Assembly (NCBI RefSeq): GCF_021129305.1
Contig: NZ_JAJOMB010000001.1
Location: 620,001 to 684,000 of the forward strand
Source of the DNA: Kineosporia babensis
GTDB taxonomy: Bacteria > Actinomycetota > Actinomycetes > Actinomycetales > Kineosporiaceae
Direction: 5' to 3'
Length of the DNA stretch: 64,000 bases
A program made the position numbers and the translations under genes. A model generated the notes under the pieces. The model had not been told where the DNA came from and ran no database searches. It worked only from the letters and a program-made list of their open reading frames with translations. Shown here piece after piece: positions 8,264 to 16,933 of this stretch (position 1 is its first letter; each line of letters opens with the position of its first letter).

Positions 8264-8950
8264 GTGCCCGAGGCCAACGAGATCCTCTCCGGCACCGACA
8301 CCCAGGCGCTGGCCAGCCGGGTGCGGCCGGCCCAGCTGGACCGGCCGCTGCACCGGGGTACGCCCGAGGCGCAGTACACCGACCCGCGGCTCGACGAAAT
8401 GGTCCGCCACGCAACCGAACAGGCCCGGGAAGGGGCGCTGGCCCAGGGGTACCTGGCCGGCTGGGCGCAGGGGCGGCAGGCCGCTGCCCAGGAGAACGCG
8501 GCCACCAAAACCTCCATGCAGGAAGAACTCAAGCGCCTGCGGGAGGAGCTGACGACCGAGGCCCAGGAACTGCTCGCGAACCTGAGGGACGCGGTCCGCC
8601 AGGTTCGCGAGGATCAGTTGCCGGAGTGGAACGAGATCTCGGACGTGCTGGTCGAGGGAGTCCTGCGGCTCACCCAGGCGGCGCTGGGCCGGGAACTGCA
8701 GTCAACGGACGATCAGGTCACCTTGGCGGTTCAGGCGGCGCTCAAGCAGGTGGCCGCCTCGGAAGAGACCGTGGTGCACCTGAACCCGGCCGATGCCGAG
8801 GTGCTCGAGGAGGACGCCGTCGAGGGGGTCACGATCGTGGCCGATCCGTCGGTCGCGGCCGGCGGGGTCACGGTGGTCACGCCCACCCAGCGGCTTCGCC
8901 AGGACCTGCCCTCCGCCCTGGAGGCGGCCGAGGAGGTGCTGCGCTCGTGA
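8264..8950 (+). CDS. fliH: Flagellar export ATPase regulator FliH
   Basis: Peripheral-stalk partner of the FliI ATPase. The 228-aa protein is Glu/Gln/Ala-rich with a long helical region (residues ~40-110; GxxxG-like AREGALAQGYLAGWAQGRQAA). Its C-terminal domain resembles FliH/HrpE (VHLNPADAEVLEE, then TPTQRLRQDLPSALEAAEEVL). The GTG at 8264 directly abuts the fliG stop. Its TGA overlaps the fliI GTG. FliH diverges quickly, so the call combines sequence and position. Confidence 0.88.
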   Translation: MPEANEILSGTDTQALASRVRPAQLDRPLHRGTPEAQYTDPRLDEMVRHATEQAREGALAQGYLAGWAQGRQAAAQENAATKTSMQEELKRLREELTTEAQELLANLRDAVRQVREDQLPEWNEISDVLVEGVLRLTQAALGRELQSTDDQVTLAVQAALKQVAASEETVVHLNPADAEVLEEDAVEGVTIVADPSVAAGGVTVVTPTQRLRQDLPSALEAAEEVLRS

Positions 8951-10272
8951 GCTCCTCTCTGGCAGCCGATCTGAAGCAACGGCTGAGCGCTGCCGCCGGG
9001 GCCGCCGCGCCGCGCCCGGAAGGACGGGTCGGCGAGGTGGTCGGCCTGGGCATCGGCGTACGGGGACTGACCGCGGCCGTGAACGAACTGCTCACCATCG
9101 AGACCTCCGTCGGGCAGTTGCCGGCACAGGTGATCGCGGTGCAGCGGGACGGGGTCACCGTCATGCCGCTGGGAGCGACCGCCGGAGTGGCGGCCGGCGA
9201 CCCGGTCCGGCGCACCGGTGACCAGCTCCGGATCCCGGCCGGTTACGCGATGATGGACCGGATCATCGACCCGCTCGGGCGACCGATCGACGGCAAGTCC
9301 AAACCTTCCGGTGCGCAGTGGGTTCCGGTGGAGAACTCGGCACCCAACCCGCTGCTGCGCCGACGGGTGGAGAACGCCCTGCCCACCGGGGTGCGGGCGA
9401 TCGACACACTGATCCCGGTCGGCGCCGGCCAGCGCGTGGGCATCATGGCCGGTTCCGGTGTGGGCAAGTCCACGCTGCTGGGCATGGCGGTGCGGGGCAC
9501 TGTCGCCCCGGTGCGCGTGGTTGCCCTGGTCGGTGAACGTGGCCGTGAGGTCAGGGAATTCATCGAGGACACGCTGGACGCCGAGTCGCGCAGCCGGACC
9601 GTGCTGGTGGTCGCCACCGCCGACGATCCGGCGCTGCTGCGGGTCACCGCCGCGTTCACCGCCACCCGGATCGCCGAGTGGTTCCGGGACCAGGGCGAGG
9701 ACGTGCTGCTCGTGGTCGACTCGGTCACCCGGACCGCGATGGCCCAGCGGGAGGTCGCCCTGGCCGCCGGTGAGCCGCCGGCCACCCGTGGCTACCCGGC
9801 CAGCGTGTTCGCCATGCTGCCTCGGCTGCTGGAACGCTCCGGACCGGGCCAGAACGGTTCCATCACAGCGCTTTACACGGTTCTGGTGGAGGGTGACGAC
9901 CTGCAGGACCCGATCGGCGACACGGTCCGAGGCATTCTGGACGGTCACGTCGTGCTCTCCCGGGACCTGGCCACCGCCGGGCACTTCCCGAGCATCGACG
10001 TGCTGGAGTCGGTGTCCAGGGTGGAGCGGGCGATCCTGTCCGAGGAGGACCGGCAGCTCGCGCTCACCCTGCGCCGGCTGATGGCCTCCTGGCGCGACGT
10101 GCGCGAGCTGGTCGAGGTCGGCGCCTACGTGCAGGGCAGCGACCCGGTGGCCGACGCGGCGATCCGGCTGCGCCCGGCGATCGACAACTTCCTGCGGCAG
10201 CGCCCGGACGAGGCAATTGCGGTGCAGCAGTCCTGGACCGAGCTGGCCGGCCTGCTGCAGGTGAAGCGATGA
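8947..10272 (+). CDS. fliI: Flagellum-specific export ATPase FliI
   Basis: Hexameric F1-like ATPase that energises and unloads chaperones from export substrates. Start is the GTG at 8947, overlapping the fliH stop in GTGA; the frame is open further upstream, but that part lies inside fliH. The 441-aa product has Walker A GSGVGKST (residues 169-176), Walker B LLVVDSVTR and the family segment GEPPATRGYPASVFAMLPRLLERSG. The C-terminal domain is typical, ending in the helical region around DEAIAVQQSW. Confidence 0.97.
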   Translation: MSSSLAADLKQRLSAAAGAAAPRPEGRVGEVVGLGIGVRGLTAAVNELLTIETSVGQLPAQVIAVQRDGVTVMPLGATAGVAAGDPVRRTGDQLRIPAGYAMMDRIIDPLGRPIDGKSKPSGAQWVPVENSAPNPLLRRRVENALPTGVRAIDTLIPVGAGQRVGIMAGSGVGKSTLLGMAVRGTVAPVRVVALVGERGREVREFIEDTLDAESRSRTVLVVATADDPALLRVTAAFTATRIAEWFRDQGEDVLLVVDSVTRTAMAQREVALAAGEPPATRGYPASVFAMLPRLLERSGPGQNGSITALYTVLVEGDDLQDPIGDTVRGILDGHVVLSRDLATAGHFPSIDVLESVSRVERAILSEEDRQLALTLRRLMASWRDVRELVEVGAYVQGSDPVADAAIRLRPAIDNFLRQRPDEAIAVQQSWTELAGLLQVKR

Positions 10273-10291
10273 GGATTTCACGGGGAATGCC

Positions 10292-10744
10292 ATGAGCAAG
10301 AAGGGATTCCGGCTGGCCACCGTGGAACGGCTGCGGGAGAAGCGCCTGGAGGATGCGGCCCAGGCGCTGCACGAGGCGCAGGCCGCGGTGCGCGAGGCCC
10401 AGGCCCGGCGCGACGATCTGGTGGAACGGCTGCGCGCGCAACGGCACGGCGAGAACACACCGTACGAGCTGGAACTGGAGTCGGTGTACCGGTTCCGGCT
10501 GCGCGGTGACCTGGCCGAGGTGGATCACGAACTGCACAAGCTCCTGGCCAAGCTGGCCGAACGGCGGGAGGCCTGGCTGCAGGCCCGGGCCGAGGTGCAC
10601 GCCGTGGCCGCGCTGCACGACCGGTACCGCAAGCAGCGGGCCGAGATGCTGATGCGCGCCGAGCAGAAGGAAATGGACGAACGGGCCGGTTCCGGCCGGC
10701 GGATGCCGGTCGCCCGGACCGGTGACGACTCTGGGGGAGCTTGA
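10292..10744 (+). CDS. fliJ: Flagellar export protein FliJ
   Basis: Central-stalk-like protein that interacts with FliI, FliH and FlhA. The 150-aa protein is almost entirely helical and highly charged, with a long coiled coil (residues ~10-125) of alternating Ala/Arg/Glu/Leu. It starts MSKKGFRLATVERLREKRLEDAA, typical of FliJ. It lies 19 nt after fliI. Its TGA overlaps the ATG of the next gene. Confidence 0.88.
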   Translation: MSKKGFRLATVERLREKRLEDAAQALHEAQAAVREAQARRDDLVERLRAQRHGENTPYELELESVYRFRLRGDLAEVDHELHKLLAKLAERREAWLQARAEVHAVAALHDRYRKQRAEMLMRAEQKEMDERAGSGRRMPVARTGDDSGGA

Positions 10745-11727
10745 TGTCCGAGGGAATGAGCGCGGTGCTCGGCCGGATCAGCCAGATCGAGTCGCTGATC
10801 AACCCGCAGCGGGTGAGTGCCGCCCCGACCACCTCGACCGCGGCCCCGGCCGAGACCACCGAGTTCGACGACCTGGTCGATCTGGTGAACGGCACCAAGT
10901 CCAGGACTGGCGCCCCGGCCTCCGAAAGCCTGGCCGACAAGGCGATCTCGATCGCCAAGCAGTACCTGGGGGTGGCCTACAAGTGGGGCGGCAACGACCC
11001 GGAGACCGGCCTGGACTGCTCCGGCTTCACCAGGCTGGTGTTCGGCCAACTGGGTGTGCAACTGCCCCGCACCAGCGCGGCCCAGGCTACCGTCGGTACC
11101 AAGGTGTCCTCATTGGCCGCCGCCCGGCCCGGCGATCTGCTGTTCTTCAACTCACCGGTCTCGCACGTGGGGATCTACCTGGGCGAGGGCAAGATGATCG
11201 ACGCGCCCAAGGCCGGGGACGTGGTGCGCATTCGCGACGTCTACGAGACCCCGAGCCAGATCCGCCGGGTGCTGAACGCGCCAGAATCGTCCGGCCCGGA
11301 CCCGCTGGCCCGCACCCTGGCTCAGCTCAACGGCTCCTCGGAGCTCGGTTCCACCCCCTACGCCAAGATTTTCGAGGCCGCGGGCAAGAAGTACGGCCTG
11401 GATCCGGCGCTGCTGTCAGCCGTGGCCCGGACCGAGAGCAACTACAACGCCTCGGCCCGCAGCCCGGCCGGCGCCCTCGGCCTGATGCAGATCATGCCGG
11501 GCACCGCGCGCGAGCTGGGTGTGGACCCGATGGTCCCGGCCCAGGCGGTGGACGGTGCGGCCCGCTACCTGTCCGACCAGTTGCGCACCTTCGGCCGGGT
11601 CGATCTGGCTCTGGCCGCCTACAACGCCGGACCGGGAGCGGTCCGGAAGTACGACGGAGTACCGCCTTACAACGAAACCGAGAACTACGTCAGACGAGTG
11701 CAGAATGCTTGGGGGCAACTGCGATGA
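10744..11727 (+). CDS. Flagellar peptidoglycan hydrolase: NlpC/P60 plus lytic transglycosylase (SLT) domains
   Basis: Probable cell-wall opener for rod passage, at the place where FlgJ-like enzymes act. The 327-aa protein has an N-terminal NlpC/P60 endopeptidase domain (residues ~60-175; catalytic Cys92 in LDCSGFTRLVF and a His in PVSHVGIYLG). A linker leads to a C-terminal soluble lytic transglycosylase domain (residues ~205-327; catalytic Glu231 in VARTESNYNASARS, with GALGLMQIMPGTARELG and AAYNAGPGAVRKYDG). There is no Sec signal peptide, suggesting export through the flagellar apparatus. The ATG at 10744 overlaps the fliJ stop; its stop overlaps the fliK ATG. Confidence 0.93.
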   Translation: MSEGMSAVLGRISQIESLINPQRVSAAPTTSTAAPAETTEFDDLVDLVNGTKSRTGAPASESLADKAISIAKQYLGVAYKWGGNDPETGLDCSGFTRLVFGQLGVQLPRTSAAQATVGTKVSSLAAARPGDLLFFNSPVSHVGIYLGEGKMIDAPKAGDVVRIRDVYETPSQIRRVLNAPESSGPDPLARTLAQLNGSSELGSTPYAKIFEAAGKKYGLDPALLSAVARTESNYNASARSPAGALGLMQIMPGTARELGVDPMVPAQAVDGAARYLSDQLRTFGRVDLALAAYNAGPGAVRKYDGVPPYNETENYVRRVQNAWGQLR

Positions 11728-13676
11728 GCACGTCGACCAACCTGCAGAGCGCGATCGAGGCCCTGCTCAAGCCGGCTTCCGGCCGCTCCACCTTCCGTAA
11801 CGACTCCGCGCTGGCCGCCGAGCGCGGCCTGGCGTTCGACAAGCAACTGTCGGACGCCCGGGAACGCACGCACAGCGACCGCGCCCTGGAACGGCAGAAC
11901 GCCGGCGAACGAGCCGCGCAGGATGCGGCCCGGCGGCGCACCACAACTGCCCACGACCGGGCCCAGGCTGCGGCGGAGCGAGCTGCGGACGACCGGGCCG
12001 CCGACGACAAGGCGGCCAGCGCCAAGGCTGCTGATCGAGCCGCGGACCGGGCCGCGCGGGCCGACAAGCTTCGAGCCGGTCAACTGCAGGCCGACCAGTT
12101 GCAGGCCGACCAGCTGACCGGTACCGACGCCCTGGCTGCCGCGGCGATGCTGCGTATGGCTGATGGTGCTCAGCCGACCGAGCCGGCGCCGGACGCCGCC
12201 GTCAGCAAGATCGCGGCCACGAACGCCACTGTGGCTGAGGATGCGGCCGAGATGTCAGCTCTGGCGCAGGTTCTGGCTGCCCAGGCGGCGATGGCCCAGC
12301 AGATGGCCGAAGCTCTGCTGGACGGTGACGCCTCAGCGAAGATGCCGATGGTGACCTCGCTGGAGACGGTCTCCGGGCCGGACGGGCTGAGCACCAAGCT
12401 CTCGATCGAGATGGCGATGAACAACCTGGCCGGTACGGAAGCCGCTGAGCTCACCGCCGAGGAGAACAGCATCCTCGCCGCCCTGCTGAACAAGAACTCG
12501 GCCGAGGTGGACGCGGCTACCGGGACCCAGGGAATGACCCCGACCGCGACCGACGAGCAGGAGACCGCTCCTGCGGCCCAGACCCCGGCCACCGCCACCG
12601 GTAACAAGCAGCAGACCTTGCCCGAGGGCACCCAGATGAGCACCACGACGGGCGCCAAGAACACCGCCGAGTCGGCCGCTAACGGAGTGGCTGCGGACGT
12701 GGCCAAGGCCGCCGCCGCGGGCATCACCCAGACCTTCGATCCCGGCTCGATGCCGAGCCAGATCATGGTCAACGGCGAGTGGCTGAGCGGTGCCGACGCG
12801 GCCGCCAAGCTGAGCGGCAAGGCGCCGGCGGGTGAGGCCGGCAGCACCGACACCACCACGACCGGTACCGCTCCGCTGCCGGATCGGATCATGGTCAACG
12901 GCCAGTGGATAACCGGTGAGGAGTTCGCCGCCCAGAGCGCCAAGCCTGCTCAGGGAACCCAGGGCGTGGAGGGCGCCAAGAGCAGCGGTAACGGCGCGGC
13001 CACCTCCGAGCAGGGTGACCCCGCCGGCGCCCAGAGCACCGCCGCCGCCAAGGCCGCCAACTCGGCCGGCGACGAGGCCGCGCAGTCGCAGTCCACCGGG
13101 AGCAACGACGCCTTCGCCAGCCAGCTCGGCCAGGCCCAGCAGACCCAGCAGTCCGGGCAGACTCAGCAGGCCAGCAATCTGACCGGCACCGGGTTCAGCG
13201 CGGCCGCCGGTGAGAGCGTCGCCGAGCAGGTCAGCGCCCAGCTGTCGGCTCAGCTGCGGAACCTGCCGAACGGCAGCCACCGCGCGGTGATCCACCTCTC
13301 GCCCGAGGAGCTGGGCGACGTGAAGGTCACGCTCTCGGTCAACAACGGTGACGTCCGGATGGACCTGATCGCCGCCCCGGCCGCGCTGAGCCAGCTGCAG
13401 GCCGGGCTGAGTGACCTGCGCGAGCAGATGTCGCAGGCCGGGCTGAACCTGTCCGACGTCACCATGGACGCCAGCCCGGACCCCTCCTCCGGTGACTCGG
13501 CCGGCTCCGGCGCCCAGCAGTCCGGGCAGTCCGGGCAGCCCGGCTACCAGCCCGGTTCCTCCGGTTCTTCGGTCCCCTCGATGAGCACCGGCAGCACCGC
13601 GGCCCCGACCGCCACCTCAGGCACCCCGATGACCGGGGCCGCGCTCAGTGACGACGCGCTCGACCTGTCCATCTGA
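11724..13676 (+). CDS. fliK: Flagellar hook-length control protein FliK
   Basis: Molecular ruler that switches export specificity from hook to filament. Start is the ATG at 11724, overlapping the preceding stop in ATGA; the open frame extends upstream only through other genes. The 650-aa protein is mostly Ala/Gln/Thr/Asp-rich and probably disordered. Its C-terminal Flg_hook domain (residues ~500-590) contains HRAVIHLSPEELGDVKVTL and MSQAGLNLSDVTMD. The region around residues 50-130 is an Ala/Arg/Asp helix. A 20-residue element (IMVNGxW[LI][ST]Gxx) is duplicated at about 346 and 388. flgD follows 15 nt downstream. Confidence 0.92.
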   Translation: MSTSTNLQSAIEALLKPASGRSTFRNDSALAAERGLAFDKQLSDARERTHSDRALERQNAGERAAQDAARRRTTTAHDRAQAAAERAADDRAADDKAASAKAADRAADRAARADKLRAGQLQADQLQADQLTGTDALAAAAMLRMADGAQPTEPAPDAAVSKIAATNATVAEDAAEMSALAQVLAAQAAMAQQMAEALLDGDASAKMPMVTSLETVSGPDGLSTKLSIEMAMNNLAGTEAAELTAEENSILAALLNKNSAEVDAATGTQGMTPTATDEQETAPAAQTPATATGNKQQTLPEGTQMSTTTGAKNTAESAANGVAADVAKAAAAGITQTFDPGSMPSQIMVNGEWLSGADAAAKLSGKAPAGEAGSTDTTTTGTAPLPDRIMVNGQWITGEEFAAQSAKPAQGTQGVEGAKSSGNGAATSEQGDPAGAQSTAAAKAANSAGDEAAQSQSTGSNDAFASQLGQAQQTQQSGQTQQASNLTGTGFSAAAGESVAEQVSAQLSAQLRNLPNGSHRAVIHLSPEELGDVKVTLSVNNGDVRMDLIAAPAALSQLQAGLSDLREQMSQAGLNLSDVTMDASPDPSSGDSAGSGAQQSGQSGQPGYQPGSSGSSVPSMSTGSTAAPTATSGTPMTGAALSDDALDLSI

Positions 13677-13691
13677 CCGAAGGAGGTCCCG

Positions 13692-14234
13692 ATGCCCACC
13701 GCCGGACCGGTCGGCAACATCGCCGACACCGTCAAGGCCGGCCAGGAGATCAACGTCAAGGACGTCTCCCGGGCCACCAACAGCACCACCTCCGACAAGG
13801 ACATGTTCCTGAAACTTCTTCTGGCCCAGATGAAGTACCAGGACCCGCTGAACCCGACCGACTCGGCCCAGTACCTCTCCCAGATGGCGCAGTTCACCAC
13901 CGTGGAGAAGCTGGAGACGCTGGCCGACAACACCGCCAGCCTGCTCACCGCCAGCCAGATGCAGTCCTCGCTGAACATGGTCGGGGCCACCGTGGAGTAC
14001 GGCGTGGGTGACAAGAAGGGCAGCGGCACGGTCACCGGGCTCACCATGGTCGACGGCGTCCCGCAGCTGCTGGTCACCGACGCCAAGGGCACCAAGAAGG
14101 TGGCCCTGATCGACATCACCAGCGTGAAGGCGGCCGGGACCGCTTCTGCGCCGGAGGAGGAAGAGGACGAGAAGTCCCCCGCCGCCTCCGGTTCCAGCGA
14201 TCCCGGCAAGACCGACGACACCGGGACGATCTGA
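13692..14234 (+). CDS. flgD: Hook assembly scaffold protein FlgD
   Basis: Hook cap needed for FlgE polymerisation. The 180-aa protein carries the FlgD signature DKDMFLKLLLAQMKYQDPLN and SAQYLSQMAQFTTVEKLETL (residues ~36-75), followed by a short beta domain and an acidic Glu/Ser-rich tail. A strong AAGGAGGT lies just upstream of the ATG at 13692. It lies between fliK and flgE, as in many Gram-positive clusters. Confidence 0.95.
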   Translation: MPTAGPVGNIADTVKAGQEINVKDVSRATNSTTSDKDMFLKLLLAQMKYQDPLNPTDSAQYLSQMAQFTTVEKLETLADNTASLLTASQMQSSLNMVGATVEYGVGDKKGSGTVTGLTMVDGVPQLLVTDAKGTKKVALIDITSVKAAGTASAPEEEEDEKSPAASGSSDPGKTDDTGTI

Positions 14235-14265
14235 TCCCGGTCCACTCGACCTCTCCCCCATTTCC

Positions 14266-14282
14266 GGGCGCAGGATGCGCCC
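14266..14282 (+). other. Short perfect hairpin between flgD and flgE
   Basis: GGGCGCA-GGA-TGCGCCC is a 7-bp perfect stem with a 3-nt loop, without a T-tract. It could attenuate transcription or protect mRNA ends between flgD and flgE. Confidence 0.4.
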
Positions 14283-14336
14283 GATCCTCCCGGCACGGAC
14301 GCCGACCGCAGTAGTGACCGACCCAGGAGGTCCGGC

Positions 14337-15539
14337 ATGCTCCGCTCGCTCTTCTCCGGAATCAGCGGCCTGAAAGGCCATCAGCAGATGATGGACGTGG
14401 TCAGCAACAACATCGCCAACGTCAACACGGCCGGTTTCAAGACCTCGAACGTGGTGTTCGAGGACACCCTGAGCCAGTTGCTGCGGGCGGCCGGCGCCTC
14501 CACCGCGACCAGCGGTGGGCTGGACCCGACCCAGATCGGCCTGGGCGTGAAACTGGCCGCGGTGCAGCAGAACTTCGCCCAGGGTTCGACCCAGATCACC
14601 AACAAGTCCACCGACCTGATGATCAACGGTGACGGCTTCTTCGTCCTGGACGACGGCGGCGAGCAGGTCTATTCCCGGGCCGGCGCCTTCACTCTGGACA
14701 CCGACGGCTACCTGGTGAACCCGAACGGTATGTACGTTCAGGGGTACCAGGCGGTGGACGGCGCTATCACCGCCTACGGCCAGCTTTCCCGGCTGCAGCT
14801 GCAGGCCGGTCTGAGCATCCCGGGCTCACCGACCAGCACGATCTCCCTGGGCGGCAACCTGGACCCCAAGGGGACCGGCGAGCTTCAGGTCACCGCCACC
14901 GTTTACGACCAGGGCGGTGCCGCCTACGCGGTGCCGATCATCCTGACCCCGAACGGCGACGGCTCGTACGGCGTGCAGGCCAAGGACCCGGCCGACAACA
15001 CCGCCGACCTGGGCACCGCGGGCACGGTGGCCTTCGACGCCGCCGGCCGTTACGACGCAGGCGCTTCCACCGCCCCCACGCTGAACATCAACGGCGTCGA
15101 CATGACCATCGACCTGTCCTTGTTCACCGGGTTCGCCGGGCTGAGCTCGCCAACCCCCAAGCGGGTGGACGGCTATGCGGCCGGAACGCTGAACGAGTTC
15201 CAGATCGGCACTGACGGCATCATCACCGGCATCTTCAGCAACGGCCAGAAGCAGGCCCTGGGCCAGCTCGCCCTGGCCACGTTCAACAACGTGAGCGGCC
15301 TGGAGAAGCAGGGCGACAGCGTCTACCGCGACACCGCCAACTCCGGCATCCCGCAGATCGGCATCCCCGGGGCCGGTGGCCACGGCCTGGTCACCGGTGG
15401 GGCGCTGGAGATGTCGAACGTCGACCTGGCCGCCGAGTTCACCAACATGATCATCGCCCAGCGCGGGTTCCAGGCGAACTCCAAGGTGATCACCACCAGC
15501 GACGAGATCCTGCAGGAACTGGTCAACATCAAGAGGTAG
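14337..15539 (+). CDS. flgE: Flagellar hook protein FlgE
   Basis: Subunit of the flexible hook. The 400-aa protein opens with the conserved rod/hook motif (RSLFSGISGLKGHQQMMDVVSNNIANVNTAGFK), has central FlgE domains with ASPTSTISLGGNLDP-type segments (residues ~155-300), and ends with VDLAAEFTNMIIAQRGFQANSKVITTSDEILQELVNIKR. CAGGAGGT lies 6-13 nt before the ATG. No separate flgF or flgG is seen nearby. A strong hairpin follows its stop. Confidence 0.95.
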   Translation: MLRSLFSGISGLKGHQQMMDVVSNNIANVNTAGFKTSNVVFEDTLSQLLRAAGASTATSGGLDPTQIGLGVKLAAVQQNFAQGSTQITNKSTDLMINGDGFFVLDDGGEQVYSRAGAFTLDTDGYLVNPNGMYVQGYQAVDGAITAYGQLSRLQLQAGLSIPGSPTSTISLGGNLDPKGTGELQVTATVYDQGGAAYAVPIILTPNGDGSYGVQAKDPADNTADLGTAGTVAFDAAGRYDAGASTAPTLNINGVDMTIDLSLFTGFAGLSSPTPKRVDGYAAGTLNEFQIGTDGIITGIFSNGQKQALGQLALATFNNVSGLEKQGDSVYRDTANSGIPQIGIPGAGGHGLVTGGALEMSNVDLAAEFTNMIIAQRGFQANSKVITTSDEILQELVNIKR

Positions 15540-15554
15540 TCCGCACCCGCCTGA

Positions 15555-15594
15555 AGAGGGTCATCGGCAGCCGCGAGGCGGCCGGTGACCCTCT
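15555..15594 (+). terminator. Strong terminator after flgE
   Basis: A 14-bp stem with one G:T pair (15555-15568 with 15581-15594) and a 12-nt loop lies 16 nt after the flgE stop. It probably ends the flgB-flgE operon. Its inner stem resembles the hairpin at 4412-4436. Confidence 0.75.
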
Positions 15595-15610
15595 GCCATG
15601 TCGCCCGGAC

Positions 15611-15645
15611 GGGTCACCCACGGTGTGGGTACCGATGGGTGACCC
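15611..15645. other. Hairpin with GGGTCACCCA/TGGGTGACCC arms
   Basis: A perfect 10-bp inverted repeat (15611-15620 with 15636-15645), extendable by CGGT/ACCG inside the loop across one bulged A. It follows the flgE terminator closely. The arms match those of the repeat at 4163-4190. It may be a second terminator or an operator before flbD. Confidence 0.45.
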
Positions 15646-15841
15646 TCGTTCGGCTGTCGCCCGAACGGTGCCTGGTGAGCCCGAATCCGGCGCAGGCCGG
15701 GCGAAACCTCGCCGGTCGCACCTGCGGCCGTAGTCCGACCGGCTCAGCTCGCGCCCGAACGTCTCAGTCCGGGGCCGCCGATGCCGACCGACAAACCTGT
15801 GGTCAAAGGACGGGCCACTCAACTCCAAGGATGGATCTCGC
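15646..15841. other. Intergenic region upstream of flbD
   Basis: No credible gene. A GCCGATGC (15777-15784) resembles the FliA -10, but the -35 is poor. The flbD-motA-motB-fliL promoter probably lies in this stretch. Confidence 0.35.
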
Positions 15842-16156
15842 GTGATCATTGTGACCCGACTGGGTAACGGGATAGCCGTTGCGGTGAATCCCGATCTGAT
15901 CGAGCGCGCCGAGGCGACCCCGGACACCGTCGTCACTCTGGTCGACGGCCACAAGCTGGTGATCGAGGAGCCGCTGCCGCGTCTGGTCGAGCTGGTGCGC
16001 GCCTGGCGGGCCTCGGTGGCGGCCGAGGCGATCACCCTGGCCCGGTACGGCAACGCCGCCGACGCCCACGGTGCGGACGAGGCCTCCACGGCCGACCGCA
16101 CCGCTCATGAATCGTCTTTCGGCCGGGTCCTGCGGCTGCCCTCACGGGAGGTGTGA
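15842..16156 (+). CDS. flbD: FlbD-type flagellar protein (SwrD-like)
   Basis: A small cytoplasmic protein of the FlbD/SwrD family; in Bacillus the homologue is needed for full motor torque. The 104-aa product starts MIIVTRLGNGIAVAVNPDLIERAEATPDTVVTLVDGHK (GTG at 15842). It retains the family pattern up to about residue 60, then has a ~40-aa Ala-rich extension. It lies just before motA, the usual place. The gene starts after the long gap that follows flgE and is 3 nt from motA. Confidence 0.88.
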   Translation: MIIVTRLGNGIAVAVNPDLIERAEATPDTVVTLVDGHKLVIEEPLPRLVELVRAWRASVAAEAITLARYGNAADAHGADEASTADRTAHESSFGRVLRLPSREV

Positions 16157-16159
16157 GCC

Positions 16160-16933
16160 ATGGATGTGGCAACGATAGTCGGGCTCGTGGTGGCCATGGC
16201 GGCGATCTTCGTCTCCATGATCCTCGAGGGCGGCAGCCCGATGTCGATCTTCCTGATCCCACCGATGCTGCTGGTGATCGTCGGTACCTTCGGCGCCTGT
16301 ATGGCCGGCGGCACCATCCCCTCGATGAAGACCGCCTTCTCCTGGCTGGCTTTCGCGTTCCGGGCCAAGCCGTCGGATCCGGAGGAGATCGTCGACCCGC
16401 TGGTGAAGATGGCCGACAAGGCGCGGCGGGAAGGGCTGCTGTCGCTGGAGGCCGCGATCGACGAGGTCGAGGACCCGTTCATGCAGCGGGGTCTGCAGAT
16501 GGCGGTGGACGGCACCGACCCGGACGACCTGTACGACATCCTGATGGCCGAGGTGCGGGCCAAGAAGGCCTCGGCGGCCGTGGGGGCGAGCTTCTGGACC
16601 GACGCCGGTGGTTACGCCCCCACCATCGGCATCGTCGGTACCGTCATGGGTCTGATCCACGTGCTCGAGAACCTCAGCGAGCCGGACAAACTCGGCCACC
16701 TGATCGCTGCGGCCTTCGTCGCCACCCTGTGGGGTGTGCTCTCGGCCAACGTGTTCTTCCTGCCCTGGGGCAAGCGGATCAAGTACCTCGCAGCCATGGA
16801 GGCGGCCAAGATGGAACTGGTGATCGACGGCGTGCTGGCGATCCAGGCCGGCTCCAACCCGCGTGTGGTGGCGACCAAGCTGCGCTCGAAGATGACTCCG
16901 GCCGGGCCGAACGTCGTGGCTGAGGCGGCCTGA
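16160..16933 (+). CDS. motA: Flagellar motor stator protein MotA
   Basis: Proton-channel stator subunit that pushes on FliG. The 257-aa protein has four membrane segments: two near the N-terminus (residues ~4-22 and ~30-50) and two in the second half (~150-175 and ~185-205). The conserved TDAGGYAPTIGIVGTVMGLI segment carries the functional proline at about residue 154, and a charged cytoplasmic loop (FRAKPSDPEEIVDPLV) lies between. Its stop overlaps the motB start (TGATG). Confidence 0.96.
   Translation: MDVATIVGLVVAMAAIFVSMILEGGSPMSIFLIPPMLLVIVGTFGACMAGGTIPSMKTAFSWLAFAFRAKPSDPEEIVDPLVKMADKARREGLLSLEAAIDEVEDPFMQRGLQMAVDGTDPDDLYDILMAEVRAKKASAAVGASFWTDAGGYAPTIGIVGTVMGLIHVLENLSEPDKLGHLIAAAFVATLWGVLSANVFFLPWGKRIKYLAAMEAAKMELVIDGVLAIQAGSNPRVVATKLRSKMTPAGPNVVAEAA

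Noticed and set aside
5771-8410. 879-aa open frame on the minus strand
   Set aside because: It is antisense to fliF, fliG and fliH, which have clear family motifs; long antisense frames are expected at this GC content. Its product is His/Gly/Leu/Arg-rich without domains.
8626-8946. Upstream extension of the fliI frame
   Set aside because: It lies inside fliH in another frame; the coupled GTG at 8947 gives a typical FliI N-terminus.
10722-11723. Upstream extension of the fliK frame
   Set aside because: It overlaps the hydrolase gene out of frame. The ATG at 11724, coupled to the preceding stop, gives a normal FliK.
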